Notes: generated by a model not told the origin, from the sequence alone. Positions 9,820 to 19,143 are shown, numbered from the stretch's first letter. The stretch is DNA of 64,000 nt from Maribacter sp. (GCA_011050675.1 DRFI01000010.1:62001-126000); one strand, 5' to 3'. Program-made: numbers and translations.

Positions 9820-10581
9820 TTATGAATTCATAGCTGAGATAATAAATTCTTTAAAATCTTTAGAAATTGGTATCAACGTATTGTTGATCATAATATCTTT
9901 TGAATTAATAGCATCTATATGATCCACATTTACGATGTATGATTTATGTGCTCTATAGAATTTATTCTGCGGTAACTTCTCTAAGTAATCCTTCAAAGGC
10001 GATCGTACCAAGAACTTCTTATCAATTGTATTAACTTCTAAATATACATTATCGGCTTTAATAAATTGAATATCTCCGAATTGTATTCTATAGTATAAAT
10101 GCTGCTTTTTGACAAAAATTGAATCCTTCAAGATTGAATTTGACAGTGGCACATCTTCTGTATTATCTTCTGGAGCAATACCCTTACTGGCATTTTGCTT
10201 TCCATAAATAAAATTAGATAATGCTATTTCTATAGAAGTGTAAAGATCTTGTTGTTCAAAAGGTTTCACCAAATATCCATTTGGTTTTACAGTTTTAGCA
10301 TTTTCAACAGTAGCACGGTCGGAGTTCGATGTTACAAAAATGAAAGGAATATCGTAGTTCTCTCTAATATGTTTACCCAAGTCAATACCCGTTTTATCTG
10401 AAGCTAAAATGATATCAATAAGAACTAAATCTACCTGTTGGGTTTTTAAAACTTCAACAGCCTGCTCGTAAACAATTACGTTATCAACAATTTCATATCC
10501 TATTTCCTCTAGCATAGACTGCATATCATCTGCTATGATAACATTATCCTCAACAATTAGAATTTTTATGGGTTGTTCCAA
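9820..10581 (-). CDS. LytTR-family response regulator
   Basis: A 253-residue regulator with an N-terminal receiver domain (acidic pocket near residues 11-12, phosphoacceptor Asp in LVLIDIIL, conserved Lys in YLVKPF). A C-terminal LytTR DNA-binding domain (about 150-250) contains FYRAHKSYIVNVDHI. No ATG is available: the frame has a TAA two codons upstream, so translation must start at TTG 10581 (MEQPIKILIVE). A TAATTTTG -7-like element lies about 28 bp upstream, overlapping the menA stop. The obvious partner is the TPR histidine kinase encoded just downstream. The regulated genes are unknown. Confidence 0.9.
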   Translation of the reverse strand: MEQPIKILIVEDNVIIADDMQSMLEEIGYEIVDNVIVYEQAVEVLKTQQVDLVLIDIILASDKTGIDLGKHIRENYDIPFIFVTSNSDRATVENAKTVKPNGYLVKPFEQQDLYTSIEIALSNFIYGKQNASKGIAPEDNTEDVPLSNSILKDSIFVKKQHLYYRIQFGDIQFIKADNVYLEVNTIDKKFLVRSPLKDYLEKLPQNKFYRAHKSYIVNVDHIDAINSKDIMINNTLIPISKDFKEFIISAMNS

Positions 10582-10608
10582 GGCTTAAAATGGTTTGTGG
10601 GTTATACT

Positions 10609-10616
10609 CAAAATTA
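10609..10616 (-). promoter_or_regulatory. Candidate -7 element for the LytTR regulator
   Basis: The minus strand reads TAATTTTG, matching TAnnTTTG, 28 bp upstream of the TTG start and overlapping the menA stop codon. It would let the regulator be transcribed separately from the men genes. No -33 partner was identified. Confidence 0.3.
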
Positions 10617-11522
10617 CAAAAAATAATAATAACTAATAAAAAACAATAGTGCGATAAAAAAGGTACTTAATGCCAGTTTTTTAAGCTCGGGATCAAGTTC
10701 TGCCTCGTTTAAAGTTACCGCTACTTTTCTCATATGAAACAACACCGGCACATAGCCGATAAGACATACATAACGTAACTGTGATGCATTTGTTGTAAAT
10801 AAATACCAAAACAGGCATAATACTGAAATTATAAGCAGCGAATAATGGTACTTTTTTGCTTTAGACAAACCCATCTTAACCACCATTGTATTTTTACCTA
10901 CCGCAGTATCAGATTTTATGTCTCTCATATTGTTGAGATTAAGAACTCCAACACTTAATAAACCCATAGCGATTGCTGGTAGTATTGCCATAAGAGGAAT
11001 AGATTTCAGAAATAAAAACAATGATCCTAAGACACTTACTAATCCGAAGAAAATAAAAACAAAAATATCTCCTAATCCATTATAACCATAGGCAGATTTG
11101 CCTACTGTGTATTTAATTGCCGCCCAAATAGCGAAACCACCTAGACCTAAAAATAAAAGAGGATATAAAATGTCGTTCAACCCAAAAGAGGTTAGAATTA
11201 ACAGGACAATTAAAATGGCATTAATAACGATACTGATATAAATACCATTCTTTAACTGTACTGCAGTCAAGAGTCCGCTTTGCAGTGCTCGTTTTGGCCC
11301 TACTCTATCATCACCGTCAGTACCCTTAACTCCATCGCCATAATCATTGGCGAAATTAGAAGTCACCTGTAAACCAATAGTCGTTAGAATAGCCAGGATA
11401 AAAATGCTAATATTAGTGGCATCATAATATTCTGCAATAGCAGTTCCTACAAGAATACCTGAAATTGATAAGGGAAGCGTTCTAAGTCTCGCTGCATTAA
11501 GCCAAGCTTTAACTTTTGTCAC
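10614..11522 (-). CDS. menA: 1,4-dihydroxy-2-naphthoate polyprenyltransferase (MenA)
   Basis: This integral membrane UbiA-superfamily prenyltransferase attaches the isoprenoid tail to DHNA, giving demethylmenaquinone. The 302-residue protein has eight to nine hydrophobic helices and both Asp-rich Mg-diphosphate motifs: NDYGDGVKGTDGDD (about residues 60-75) and NNMRDIKSD. It starts at GTG 11522. That codon shares a base with the TAG stop of the upstream SPOR gene (TAGTG), which indicates translational coupling. It sits in the menaquinone cluster between the SPOR gene and the LytTR regulator. Confidence 0.93.
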   Translation of the reverse strand: MTKVKAWLNAARLRTLPLSISGILVGTAIAEYYDATNISIFILAILTTIGLQVTSNFANDYGDGVKGTDGDDRVGPKRALQSGLLTAVQLKNGIYISIVINAILIVLLILTSFGLNDILYPLLFLGLGGFAIWAAIKYTVGKSAYGYNGLGDIFVFIFFGLVSVLGSLFLFLKSIPLMAILPAIAMGLLSVGVLNLNNMRDIKSDTAVGKNTMVVKMGLSKAKKYHYSLLIISVLCLFWYLFTTNASQLRYVCLIGYVPVLFHMRKVAVTLNEAELDPELKKLALSTFFIALLFFISYYYFL

Positions 11523-12130
11523 TAAAAAGGATCTTCTATTTGAATTCTTTTTCCGTCTTGGTAAGAGGCTACAAAGGCATCACCGAAGCCAATATCTACC
11601 AACTGTTTTCTAAAAGATTGTGCTTCTTCTAAAGTTTCAAAATTACCTAGAGAGTAAGAATAAAAAGGATTGGTTTTAACAAATAGTGTGTTGGTAAGTG
11701 CTTCAGAAGCTAAAGTTACATTATTATCAACAAAGGATTTAACCTGTACAGAATATATTTTCTCTTTTTGTAAAAATTCTTTAGCCAAGTAAAATTCCTT
11801 AACCAAGCTTAATTCTTCGTTCTGTTCTTTTAAATTTTCTAAACGAGTTCTAATAGCATCAACACTGTCAATAGATGTCAAAACTAAATCGTTAGAAGCT
11901 TTTCTATTGAAACCTCCTGAACTTGACAAACCTGCTGTAAAAGATGTAAAAGCCAAACCACCAATTAAAAAAAGACCAGTAATACCAGCTAAAATATTAC
12001 GCTGAATCTTACTCTTCTTTAATTCTTTGTTTTTGAACTTTATCTGATCCAATAAACGCTCATTGATAATTTGCGCTTTATCGACGTCTTTATGTAATTC
12101 TAATAAATCGCTTTCTTCTATAAAAGGCAT
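11522..12130 (-). CDS. Membrane-anchored SPOR-like domain protein
   Basis: A 202-residue protein with an N-terminal charged segment and a single transmembrane helix (about 45-68, ILAGITGLFLIGGLAF). A short coiled coil (about 85-110) is followed by a C-terminal region (about 125-195) resembling a SPOR peptidoglycan-binding fold (YSVQVKSF, FYSYSLGNFETLEEAQSFRKQL). The topology suggests a cytoplasmic N-terminus and a periplasmic SPOR domain. It is directly coupled to menA. Its relation to quinone synthesis is unknown and may simply be operon neighbourhood. Confidence 0.75.
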   Translation of the reverse strand: MPFIEESDLLELHKDVDKAQIINERLLDQIKFKNKELKKSKIQRNILAGITGLFLIGGLAFTSFTAGLSSSGGFNRKASNDLVLTSIDSVDAIRTRLENLKEQNEELSLVKEFYLAKEFLQKEKIYSVQVKSFVDNNVTLASEALTNTLFVKTNPFYSYSLGNFETLEEAQSFRKQLVDIGFGDAFVASYQDGKRIQIEDPF

Positions 12131-12301
12131 ATACAGGGGTAATTTTTAAGCTTAAAACCTAAATGTAAGTCAAATATTGTTAATAACTTTTCAATTAATG
12201 TAAAAATTAAATTAAATGTAATTTATCGCAATAAACATGGTGTTTTTTTATGATATTCGGTTGAAAATCAAATATATAAGAATTTTCTTACTTTTAATTA
12301 G

Positions 12302-13138
12302 TTATTCATCTAATAAACTAATACCGTCAGATTCAATCTTAATTTTTCTTTCTTTATACAGAGTACCCAAACCTTTTTTAAACGTCTTTTTACTCATTTG
12401 AAAAATATCTCTAATCTCCTCTGGAGCAGATTTATCGTGTAAGCCTAAAAAGCCACCACTCTCTACCAGTACTTCATATATTTTATTGGCTGCAGGCTCC
12501 AAAACCTTAGAACCAAGAGGTTGTAATGAGATATCTAACTTATTGTCTTTTCTAATGGTCTTTATACAACCAGGTATTACATCGCCAATATTAATTGGTT
12601 TAAATACTTCATTAAAATAAACTAGACCTTTATGTTTTTCATTCACAATAACTTCCCAACCTAAATCGGTTTGTCTCGTAACCACCAAATCTACCTGCTC
12701 CCATTCTTTAAGATCTATGCTATCATTACTTAAGAATCTATCTAATTTGTTCGAAGCCACCAATCTACCTGAACGATCATCTAAATAACAGTGTACCACA
12801 TACCACTGTCCTTCTTTCATCTTTACACGTTGCTCTCTAAAAGGAACCAAAAGATGCTTTTCAAGACCCCATTGCATAAAAGCACCAAATTCATTTACTT
12901 CGGCCACCTGCAATAACCTGAATTCTCCCAGCATAATATCTGGTTCTAAGGTAGTTGCAACCGGTCTTTCATCATAATCCAAATAACAAAAAACTGTTAT
13001 TTTAGCTCCAATTTCGTATTCGGCAGGTACATATTTATTTGGTAACAAAACATCATTTCCTTCTTCATCACCTAAAAAAAGACCAACACTGGTATCTCTT
13101 AATATCTCAAGATTGTTTTTACGTCCTAATTCTATCAT
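12302..13138 (-). CDS. cvfB: CvfB-family S1-like RNA-binding protein
   Basis: A 278-residue cytoplasmic protein of successive S1-type OB-folds with a C-terminal winged-helix region. Characteristic stretches are VGLFLGDEEGNDVLLPNKY near the start, EFGAFMQWGLEKHLLVPFREQ, and a C-terminal MSKKTFKKGLGTLYKERKI. This is the architecture of the conserved virulence factor B/YitL family, which binds RNA; its molecular role is still poorly defined. The gene lies between a DUF2853 gene, which has its own terminator, and the SPOR-menA pair. The 171-bp gap after it contains nothing I recognise. Confidence 0.85.
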   Translation of the reverse strand: MIELGRKNNLEILRDTSVGLFLGDEEGNDVLLPNKYVPAEYEIGAKITVFCYLDYDERPVATTLEPDIMLGEFRLLQVAEVNEFGAFMQWGLEKHLLVPFREQRVKMKEGQWYVVHCYLDDRSGRLVASNKLDRFLSNDSIDLKEWEQVDLVVTRQTDLGWEVIVNEKHKGLVYFNEVFKPINIGDVIPGCIKTIRKDNKLDISLQPLGSKVLEPAANKIYEVLVESGGFLGLHDKSAPEEIRDIFQMSKKTFKKGLGTLYKERKIKIESDGISLLDE

Positions 13139-13185
13139 GTTGCAAAATTACATTTTTAAATATTAAAAATCTTCACGTAAAAAAA

Positions 13186-13216
13186 AAAGACCGTTACCAA
13201 AATGGTAACGGTCTTT
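13186..13216 (-). terminator. Rho-independent terminator after the DUF2853 gene
   Basis: A perfect GACCGTTACC / GGTAACGGTC stem extended by A:T pairs, followed on the minus strand by about ten U. It lies 18 bp past the DUF2853 stop, separating it from cvfB. Confidence 0.9.
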
Positions 13217-13234
13217 AAAATATTTGACACCTGA

Positions 13235-13579
13235 CTATTTATCGTAAACAGATGCTTTTTTGAAATGTTGACAAAGCTTGTAATAGATAACCGCTCTATG
13301 CTTATTTCTGTTAGAAGAACCATACTTGTCCATAACAGTTTTAATAGCATCATCTAATTTAGAATCATCGGCAAGACCTAATTTTTTGATCAAGTAATTA
13401 TTCCTTACAGTATCCAATTCCTTTTGATCACTACCAGATACTTTTGAAGCATCGATATTGTAAATTGATGGTCCTAAACCAACGGTTACTTTTTTAAGCA
13501 AGTCCATATCTGCATTTTCACCAAATTTATCTTTGATGTCCGCAGCATACTTTTCGATTAAATCGTCTCTTTTACTCAT
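13235..13579 (-). CDS. DUF2853 family small protein
   Basis: A 114-residue soluble, highly charged protein starting at ATG 13579 (MSKRDDLIEKYAADI). An in-frame extension to 13636 would overlap menD and lacks family similarity. The conserved stretches (IEKYAADIKDKFGE, ...DLLKKVTVGLGPSIY..., NKHRAVIYYKL) match DUF2853, a small Bacteroidota/Proteobacteria family of unknown function. It lies 31 bp after menD and ends at a strong terminator, so it is the last gene of the menI-menF-menD unit. Confidence 0.82.
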   Translation of the reverse strand: MSKRDDLIEKYAADIKDKFGENADMDLLKKVTVGLGPSIYNIDASKVSGSDQKELDTVRNNYLIKKLGLADDSKLDDAIKTVMDKYGSSNRNKHRAVIYYKLCQHFKKASVYDK

Positions 13580-13610
13580 GTTAAATGTATAATTAATGGT
13601 TAATACACCC

Positions 13611-15362
13611 CTAAGATATGAAACGAAAATAATCAATCAAAATTTTATCGTTCTTTAATGCAGGCGTAGTAATTTCCAGTAATTGCGGACGACTCGAATC
13701 TTTGAAAAAGTTGCTTAGTTCATTTTTGAGTTCTTCGGATGATTTTGCCTTTCTGTAACCCAATCCGTACATGTTACAAAGATGCTCAGCAGTTAAAGTA
13801 TGCCTTGTCTCAAAATAAGTCTCAAAAACATCTGAGTTTTCTTTCCCTGGAAGTATTCTAAAAATACCACCACCATTATTATTTATAACGATGATTCTAA
13901 AATTGCTCTTAATGTAGTTATTCCATAATGCATTGCTATCATAAAAAAAACTAAGATCACCCGTAATAAAAAGTGTAGGCGAACTACTACCTAAAGAAGC
14001 ACCTATTGCTGTAGAAGTACTACCGTCAATACCACTTGTACCTCTATTACAAAAGGCTTTTAATGTAGTATTAACATTAAATAATTGAGTATATCTAATT
14101 GTAGAACTATTAGCCAACTGCAACATATAATCATTAGGTACAGATTTCAGTATTTGGTTGAAGGCCAAGAAATCTGAAAAAGAAATCTCTTTTAAATATA
14201 AATCTCTTTTTAGTTCATATTTCTGTTTTACTTGATTCCAGATTTGAAAGTAATCACTATTAGAAAGCGTTGAATCTGCATACATCTTATCAAAAAAAGC
14301 ATTTACAGAAACTTTAATATGCTCTTCTAGACAGAAAAAAGTATCGTTTGCTTGATTACTACCAATATGCCAATGGTGTTCTGGTGTGTAATTTCTTAAA
14401 AATGCTTTTACTTTTTTAGAAACAATTAAACCACCAAAAGTAATCAACACATCAGGTTTCAATTGATTGAATTGTTCAACTATATTCTCATGCATCTCAA
14501 TAGGAGCAATTAGCGAATCTATGCTATTGAAAAAATTAGGATGATGTATGTTTGATGTTGTCTCTGTCAAAACCAAAACACTAGGGTCATTAGCCAAATA
14601 TTCTAAAATATAATCTTTAACTATATTTGGAGTGCTCACCCCTACCAAAACCATTTTTCGAAAAGATTTTTTCCAAATACTTTTATGTTGCTCTAAATTC
14701 GGGTTATTTATTTTCTCGACGGAAATAGCATCTAAACTCGGTGATACTATATTTTCGGTTAACGTATTATACAAAGGCTCTTCAAAAGGAGCATTAATAT
14801 GGACCGGATGGTTTAAATTCATTGCTAATTCAAAAGCATGATTTAACTCATCATCGTTATAATTTTGAACTTCTTGCTGAACATCATCAACATTCTCATC
14901 TAAAATCCATTCTGGTTTATAATGTAAAACCTTTTCTGTTGCGTGACTTACATCTTGTTTTAAATTAGCAGAATATCCAATATGATTCTTAAATACGTTC
15001 TGTTGATTAATAGTTTGTCCATCTCCTATCCCTAATTTATAAATAGGTCTATCTGCTGAAATAACTACAAGTGGAATGTTGCTAAAATAAGCTTCCGCTA
15101 CAGCGGGGTAATAATTTAAAAGCGCACTACCAGATGTACATAAGACCACTACAGGAACTTGTAATTGTTGCGCCATACCTAATGCAAAAAAAGCAGCACA
15201 ACGCTCATCGACAATACTGTAACAATTAAAAAACGGATTCTCTGCAAAGGCTATTGTTAACGGTGCATTTCTTGAACCTGGCGATATAACAATATTAGAA
15301 ATATTCTTTGCCTGGCAATGTTGAATAATAGATTGTGCGGTAGGTATAGCGGAGTATTTCAT
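13611..15362 (-). CDS. menD: 2-succinyl-5-enolpyruvyl-6-hydroxy-3-cyclohexene-1-carboxylate synthase (MenD)
   Basis: This thiamine-diphosphate enzyme joins isochorismate and 2-oxoglutarate (SEPHCHC synthase). It has about 583 residues in three domains. The N-terminal Pyr domain (SPGSRNAPLTIAF and DERCAAFFALGMAQ, with the catalytic Glu) is followed by a central domain. The C-terminal PP domain carries the ThDP/Mg motif GDLSFFYDSNALWNN. ATG 15362 (MKYSAIPTAQS) is preferred to a start seven codons upstream, because family members begin at this point. It lies 49 bp after menF in the same transcript and is cytoplasmic. Confidence 0.94.
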   Translation of the reverse strand: MKYSAIPTAQSIIQHCQAKNISNIVISPGSRNAPLTIAFAENPFFNCYSIVDERCAAFFALGMAQQLQVPVVVLCTSGSALLNYYPAVAEAYFSNIPLVVISADRPIYKLGIGDGQTINQQNVFKNHIGYSANLKQDVSHATEKVLHYKPEWILDENVDDVQQEVQNYNDDELNHAFELAMNLNHPVHINAPFEEPLYNTLTENIVSPSLDAISVEKINNPNLEQHKSIWKKSFRKMVLVGVSTPNIVKDYILEYLANDPSVLVLTETTSNIHHPNFFNSIDSLIAPIEMHENIVEQFNQLKPDVLITFGGLIVSKKVKAFLRNYTPEHHWHIGSNQANDTFFCLEEHIKVSVNAFFDKMYADSTLSNSDYFQIWNQVKQKYELKRDLYLKEISFSDFLAFNQILKSVPNDYMLQLANSSTIRYTQLFNVNTTLKAFCNRGTSGIDGSTSTAIGASLGSSSPTLFITGDLSFFYDSNALWNNYIKSNFRIIVINNNGGGIFRILPGKENSDVFETYFETRHTLTAEHLCNMYGLGYRKAKSSEELKNELSNFFKDSSRPQLLEITTPALKNDKILIDYFRFIS

Positions 15363-15411
15363 GTAGTTCAAAAATACGACCAATGCGTGTTATTACCCAA
15401 AAGTTGAATAC

Positions 15412-16524
15412 TTAATTACTATTCAATATACGTAACATAGTGTTACTCTTTAAAGTGGTTTCATCCCATTCACTCTCTGGGACAGAATCACTTGTAATTC
15501 CCCCACCGACATAAATAGAAACTTTATCTTTTTGTAATTGCATACAACGTAGATTCACAAAAAGCTCCGAAGTATTGGTCACACTTCGGTAAGCGCTATT
15601 CTCTTGATTTCTTCGATTTCTATTTCTTGACAATTCAGATTTTACATTTAATTCACCTAAAAAACCTGTGTAAAAAGAACGATCGTAAAGTTCGTTGTTC
15701 AAAATAAACTCTTTAGCTTTCTGCAAAGGACTTCCACATACTGCCGGTGTTGGGTGTAATGCTTTCAAAACATCACCAAATTGGTTAGGAGAAAAAGTAC
15801 CTTTCATTTCTGTTCTAAGATGCCAAAGCTGACCAGCTTTAATAGATTCTCGTTCCAAACTTCTTATAGAAACAACTTTATCTTTCAAAGCCTCAACTAT
15901 ATAATCGGTTACCAACTGCTGCTCGTTTATTTCTTTTTTAGACCATTGAGGTTCTTTAGAATCTATCGAATTTTGGGTGCCGGCCAAGGACATTGTAGTG
16001 AATTGCGAACCATTACTCTTAACCAATATTTCTGGTGTTGCCCCCATCCAAGTACCAATTTCAGGATGATGCCAGAAATAACAAAAAGCTTTTGGGTATT
16101 CCTTTAAGAGTCTTTTGAAGGTTTCATTATAATCATCGTTAAAATCAACTTCAATTTCCCTTGACAAGACGACTTTATTAATTACTCTGTCGTTTATTTT
16201 ATCTAAAGCATTCGCTATCAAGTCCAGATATCTAGCCTTTTCAATAACATCAAGAGGTATAGAGTTTATATCCTTAACGACCATGTTATCTTCAATTGTA
16301 ACCAACTCCTTTTGAATACTGTCCATCTTCAAAAGAATAGCACCTGAGTTTAAATCGAAAGGGGCGAAAACAAATCCCTTTTCTGTAAAATCCTTAATTT
16401 TATGTACCTCATCATTTTTCTGAAAAACACCAATTAACTCATTTTTATTTGGTTTTCTATACAGAACAAAGGGTAACTGCCCTTTCAAGCATGTTGCAGC
16501 ACGATTAAAAAGTTCTTGCATCAT
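15412..16524 (-). CDS. menF: Isochorismate synthase (MenF-type, chorismate-binding family)
   Basis: This enzyme converts chorismate to isochorismate, the first committed step of menaquinone synthesis. The 370-residue protein has the chorismate-binding fold in its C-terminal two-thirds: KVVLSREIEV, TWMGATPEILV, LAGTQ, LHPTPAVCGSPLQKA, SFYTGFLGE and IYVGGGITSDSVPESEWDET. The Glu residues of the last two motifs are Mg ligands in the family. It is the second gene of the menI-menF-menD unit; its start abuts the thioesterase stop. Siderophore-type isochorismate synthases share the fold, but the neighbouring men genes settle the role. Confidence 0.93.
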   Translation of the reverse strand: MMQELFNRAATCLKGQLPFVLYRKPNKNELIGVFQKNDEVHKIKDFTEKGFVFAPFDLNSGAILLKMDSIQKELVTIEDNMVVKDINSIPLDVIEKARYLDLIANALDKINDRVINKVVLSREIEVDFNDDYNETFKRLLKEYPKAFCYFWHHPEIGTWMGATPEILVKSNGSQFTTMSLAGTQNSIDSKEPQWSKKEINEQQLVTDYIVEALKDKVVSIRSLERESIKAGQLWHLRTEMKGTFSPNQFGDVLKALHPTPAVCGSPLQKAKEFILNNELYDRSFYTGFLGELNVKSELSRNRNRRNQENSAYRSVTNTSELFVNLRCMQLQKDKVSIYVGGGITSDSVPESEWDETTLKSNTMLRILNSN

Positions 16525-16525
16525 A

Positions 16526-16948
16526 CTAACTTCTTGGTAAAGCTATTGTAGTTAATTTACAAAGAGAAATAAGTTCGTCTGCTTCGTTAGTAATTTTAAT
16601 TTCCCATAACTGAGTGGTTCTACCCTTGTGCAATATTACAGCCTTAGCATAGACAAAACCATCTTTAACACTTTTTACATGGTTTGCAGAAATTTCAATA
16701 CCTCTTACAAAAAACTTACTAGCATCTAAAAAAATATATGACGCCGCACTACCCACACTCTCTGCCAAAGCTACCATAGCCCCACCATGCAGAACACCAT
16801 CTGGTTGATGCACTTTAATAGTTACTGGCATTTTGGCCAACAAGAAATCTTCACCAACATCTATATAGTCTATTTCTAAGGTTTCCATTAAGGTATTCTT
16901 AGAAGTTTCGTTACAAATCTTTAGAATTTTTTCTTTGTAGTCGTTCAT
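16526..16948 (-). CDS. menI: Hotdog-fold thioesterase, probable DHNA-CoA thioesterase
   Basis: A 140-residue PaaI/YdiI-type hotdog thioesterase with VLHGGAMVALAESVGSAA, where the Glu is the usual catalytic carboxylate, and KGRTTQLWEIKI near the C-terminus. ATG 16948 (MNDYKEK) is chosen; longer in-frame openings run into the divergent esterase promoter. It is the first gene of a run with menF and menD. From that context it most likely hydrolyses 1,4-dihydroxy-2-naphthoyl-CoA. A general acyl-CoA thioesterase role cannot be excluded from sequence. Confidence 0.8.
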   Translation of the reverse strand: MNDYKEKILKICNETSKNTLMETLEIDYIDVGEDFLLAKMPVTIKVHQPDGVLHGGAMVALAESVGSAASYIFLDASKFFVRGIEISANHVKSVKDGFVYAKAVILHKGRTTQLWEIKITNEADELISLCKLTTIALPRS

Positions 16949-17012
16949 CCTTTTTTTTGTAAAATTAAGCATTACATTACCAACTGAAAAGCTTGATTGA
17001 ATTGTGCATACT

Positions 17013-17657
17013 ATGGAAAACCAAATAAAAAATGTCACTTATAAAACTACTAACACTTATGAGACTTTAAATGAATTAAATAGCAACACAAAACACGTGT
17101 GGATAGTCTTCCATGGTATAGGTTTTTTAAGTCGGTTTTTTTTGAAATACTTTAATGATTTACCCAAAGAAGAAAATTACATAATTGCACCACAGGCACC
17201 TTCTAAGTATTATTTAAAAAATGAATATAAACATGTAGGTGCTAGTTGGTTGACCAAAGAAAATACAGCAATAGAAACAGAAAATCTATTTAATTATTTA
17301 GATGCTGTATTAGAAAATGAACCTCTTCCTGCTGATTGTGAAATCAATGTTTTTGGGTTTTCGCAAGGTGTATCTATTGCAATGCGCTATTTGGCATATT
17401 CTCAATTAATTTGTTCTAAATTAGTTATTTACGCAGGCGGAATTCCAAAGGAATTAAAGAAGACCGATTTCAGCTATCTTCAAAATAAAACAGAAATAAT
17501 ATCTATAATAGGTAATCAGGACGAATACCTTACTCCAGAACGATTAGAAGATGAGAACAGAAAGCTTAACGCACTCTTTGGAGATAATGTTCAGCATATA
17601 AATTTTAATGGCGCACACGAAGTAAGAACGGAAATCATTAATCAATTGGCATTATGA
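17013..17657 (+). CDS. Alpha/beta-hydrolase, carboxylesterase/phospholipase-like
   Basis: A 214-residue cytoplasmic alpha/beta-hydrolase of the small carboxylesterase (YpfH-like) type. It has an HGIG oxyanion segment near the N-terminus, the nucleophile elbow GFSQG (Ser near residue 115), an Asp in IGNQDEYL and a final His in NGAHEV, completing the triad. ATG 17013 is preferred over the GTG three codons upstream. It overlaps the next gene by ATGA, so the two are co-translated. It is divergent from the menaquinone cluster, and although MenH is also an alpha/beta-hydrolase, this protein lacks MenH-like features. Confidence 0.82.
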   Translation: MENQIKNVTYKTTNTYETLNELNSNTKHVWIVFHGIGFLSRFFLKYFNDLPKEENYIIAPQAPSKYYLKNEYKHVGASWLTKENTAIETENLFNYLDAVLENEPLPADCEINVFGFSQGVSIAMRYLAYSQLICSKLVIYAGGIPKELKKTDFSYLQNKTEIISIIGNQDEYLTPERLEDENRKLNALFGDNVQHINFNGAHEVRTEIINQLAL

Positions 17658-18211
17658 AAAACGATATAACTCTAGAGAATGAAAGGGTAAAATTAAGTCC
17701 CCTTGCATTAGATAATTTTGAACAACTTATTCCTATTGCTTCACAAGAGAAATTGGTTCAATTTTCACCTTCGAACATAGAAACCCCAAGTAGTTTAAAA
17801 AGTTACGTGGAGACTGCATTACAGCAATTACAAGCCAGTACTAGCATACCATTTATTATATATGATAAGCTTCATGAAAAACATGCAGGGTGTACACGTT
17901 ACATGAATATGAATCTTAAAAATAAAGTACTTCATATTGGTTCTACTTGGATTGGTCGAGAATTTCAAAGCACCGGGTTAAATACCCAAATGAAAAAATT
18001 AATGCTTGACTATGCCTTTAACATCTTGAATTTTGAAAAAGTGGAATTTCGAATAGACGAACGTAATATTGCGTCAAGAAAAGCTGTAGAGAAATTAGGA
18101 TGTACTTTAGAAGGTATTCTACGTAAAGATGTTTACTTATTAGATGGTTTTAAAAGAAATACTTGCTGCTATGGATTACTCCGTGAAGAATGGATAAATA
18201 AAGATCAATAA
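17654..18211 (+). CDS. GNAT family N-acetyltransferase, RimJ/RimL-like
   Basis: A 185-residue acetyltransferase of the RimJ/RimL branch. ENERVKLSPLALDNFEQL at the start is followed by the acetyl-CoA region (HIGSTWIGREFQSTGLNTQMK) and FEKVEFRIDERNIASRKAVEKLGC, typical of this branch. The C-terminus GILRKDVYLLDGFKRNT also fits. Its ATG overlaps the stop of the esterase gene (ATGA). The substrate (protein N-terminus, antibiotic or small molecule) is not determinable. It converges with the next gene, 2 bp apart. Confidence 0.87.
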   Translation: MKNDITLENERVKLSPLALDNFEQLIPIASQEKLVQFSPSNIETPSSLKSYVETALQQLQASTSIPFIIYDKLHEKHAGCTRYMNMNLKNKVLHIGSTWIGREFQSTGLNTQMKKLMLDYAFNILNFEKVEFRIDERNIASRKAVEKLGCTLEGILRKDVYLLDGFKRNTCCYGLLREEWINKDQ

Positions 18212-18213
18212 AA

Positions 18214-19143
18214 TTACTCCTCAATAACTTTAGTCTCTTTAGGGTAGTAAGTGATTTTTCTAGTTGTATACGTATTATCGGGAATAACAATCTGTTTTAT
18301 CCAATTACCTTCTACTTCTTTATCATATTGGTATACATACTCTTTCCTTATAATACCAGCACCTCTTTTAGCTACCTCAGCTATTAGCATACCATTATCA
18401 TCATACTCATAACTAGTACGTGTGGTAGGCTCAAATTTATTTGCCTGAATATTAAATTCAAACTCTTGTTGTGCCATTAATTTTCCGTCCAAGCTAAATA
18501 CTTCTTCAAAGGCATAACTCTCCTCACCTTTCAAATACTCTTTAGTCAATACAATTTTTTGAACTGGTTTATTATTTGGTTTTTGAGTAGACGTACGAAT
18601 AGATTTTAGTGGTACTTCATTAATCATATAAGTAACCGTATTCTCACCTTTAAACTTCTTATGTTCTATTAGTGTAAGATCGGTACCGTCATTATTAGTT
18701 CTTTTAATACTGATTAAATCACCAAACTCATCATAGCCATAAATATACTCATCTAAAAACTCTTTATCATATGAAAAAATTCGTTCTTCTATTTTGATAT
18801 TATCAGTAGAATCAATTTCATAAAAATGGGCTATTGACGTACTAGAATCGAAGGCATTATTTCTATAAGATTCTGAACGTTTTTCAATTAACTCACCATT
18901 ACTATACTTGTAATGTACAGCATCATAGTCTTGAGCATTGTATCTAGTAACAGCCTTAGTTAAAAATCCTTTTTTATTAAAGTCATATTCTTCTTTACCA
19001 TAATCGGTACTTACCAAACAGAATTTAACTTCCCCCTTTAAATCAAAATCTTCAAGAGTAAAAATCTGAATTTCTTGCCCCTGTATAGTCCCTACTGTAA
19101 CTACTAAAGTTAAAAAAAATGCCTGTAAGTATTTATTGATCAT
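18214..19143 (-). CDS. Exported hypothetical protein with RHS/YD-like repeats
   Basis: A 309-residue protein with a signal peptide (about 1-22, ending in TIQGQ). The mature part consists of beta-strand repeats of the YD type, such as YGYDEFGDLISIKR and YEYDDNGMLIAEV. This is how RHS-like repeats look in many Bacteroidota envelope proteins of unknown function. No toxin domain follows the repeats. The gene lies directly downstream of dnaK but is separated from it by a strong terminator. I cannot assign a function. Confidence 0.7.
   Translation of the reverse strand: MINKYLQAFFLTLVVTVGTIQGQEIQIFTLEDFDLKGEVKFCLVSTDYGKEEYDFNKKGFLTKAVTRYNAQDYDAVHYKYSNGELIEKRSESYRNNAFDSSTSIAHFYEIDSTDNIKIEERIFSYDKEFLDEYIYGYDEFGDLISIKRTNNDGTDLTLIEHKKFKGENTVTYMINEVPLKSIRTSTQKPNNKPVQKIVLTKEYLKGEESYAFEEVFSLDGKLMAQQEFEFNIQANKFEPTTRTSYEYDDNGMLIAEVAKRGAGIIRKEYVYQYDKEVEGNWIKQIVIPDNTYTTRKITYYPKETKVIEE

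Noticed and set aside
17013..17657. MenH for the adjacent menaquinone cluster
   Set aside because: It is an alpha/beta-hydrolase but has the short carboxylesterase (GFSQG) form, is transcribed away from the men genes and is coupled to a GNAT acetyltransferase.
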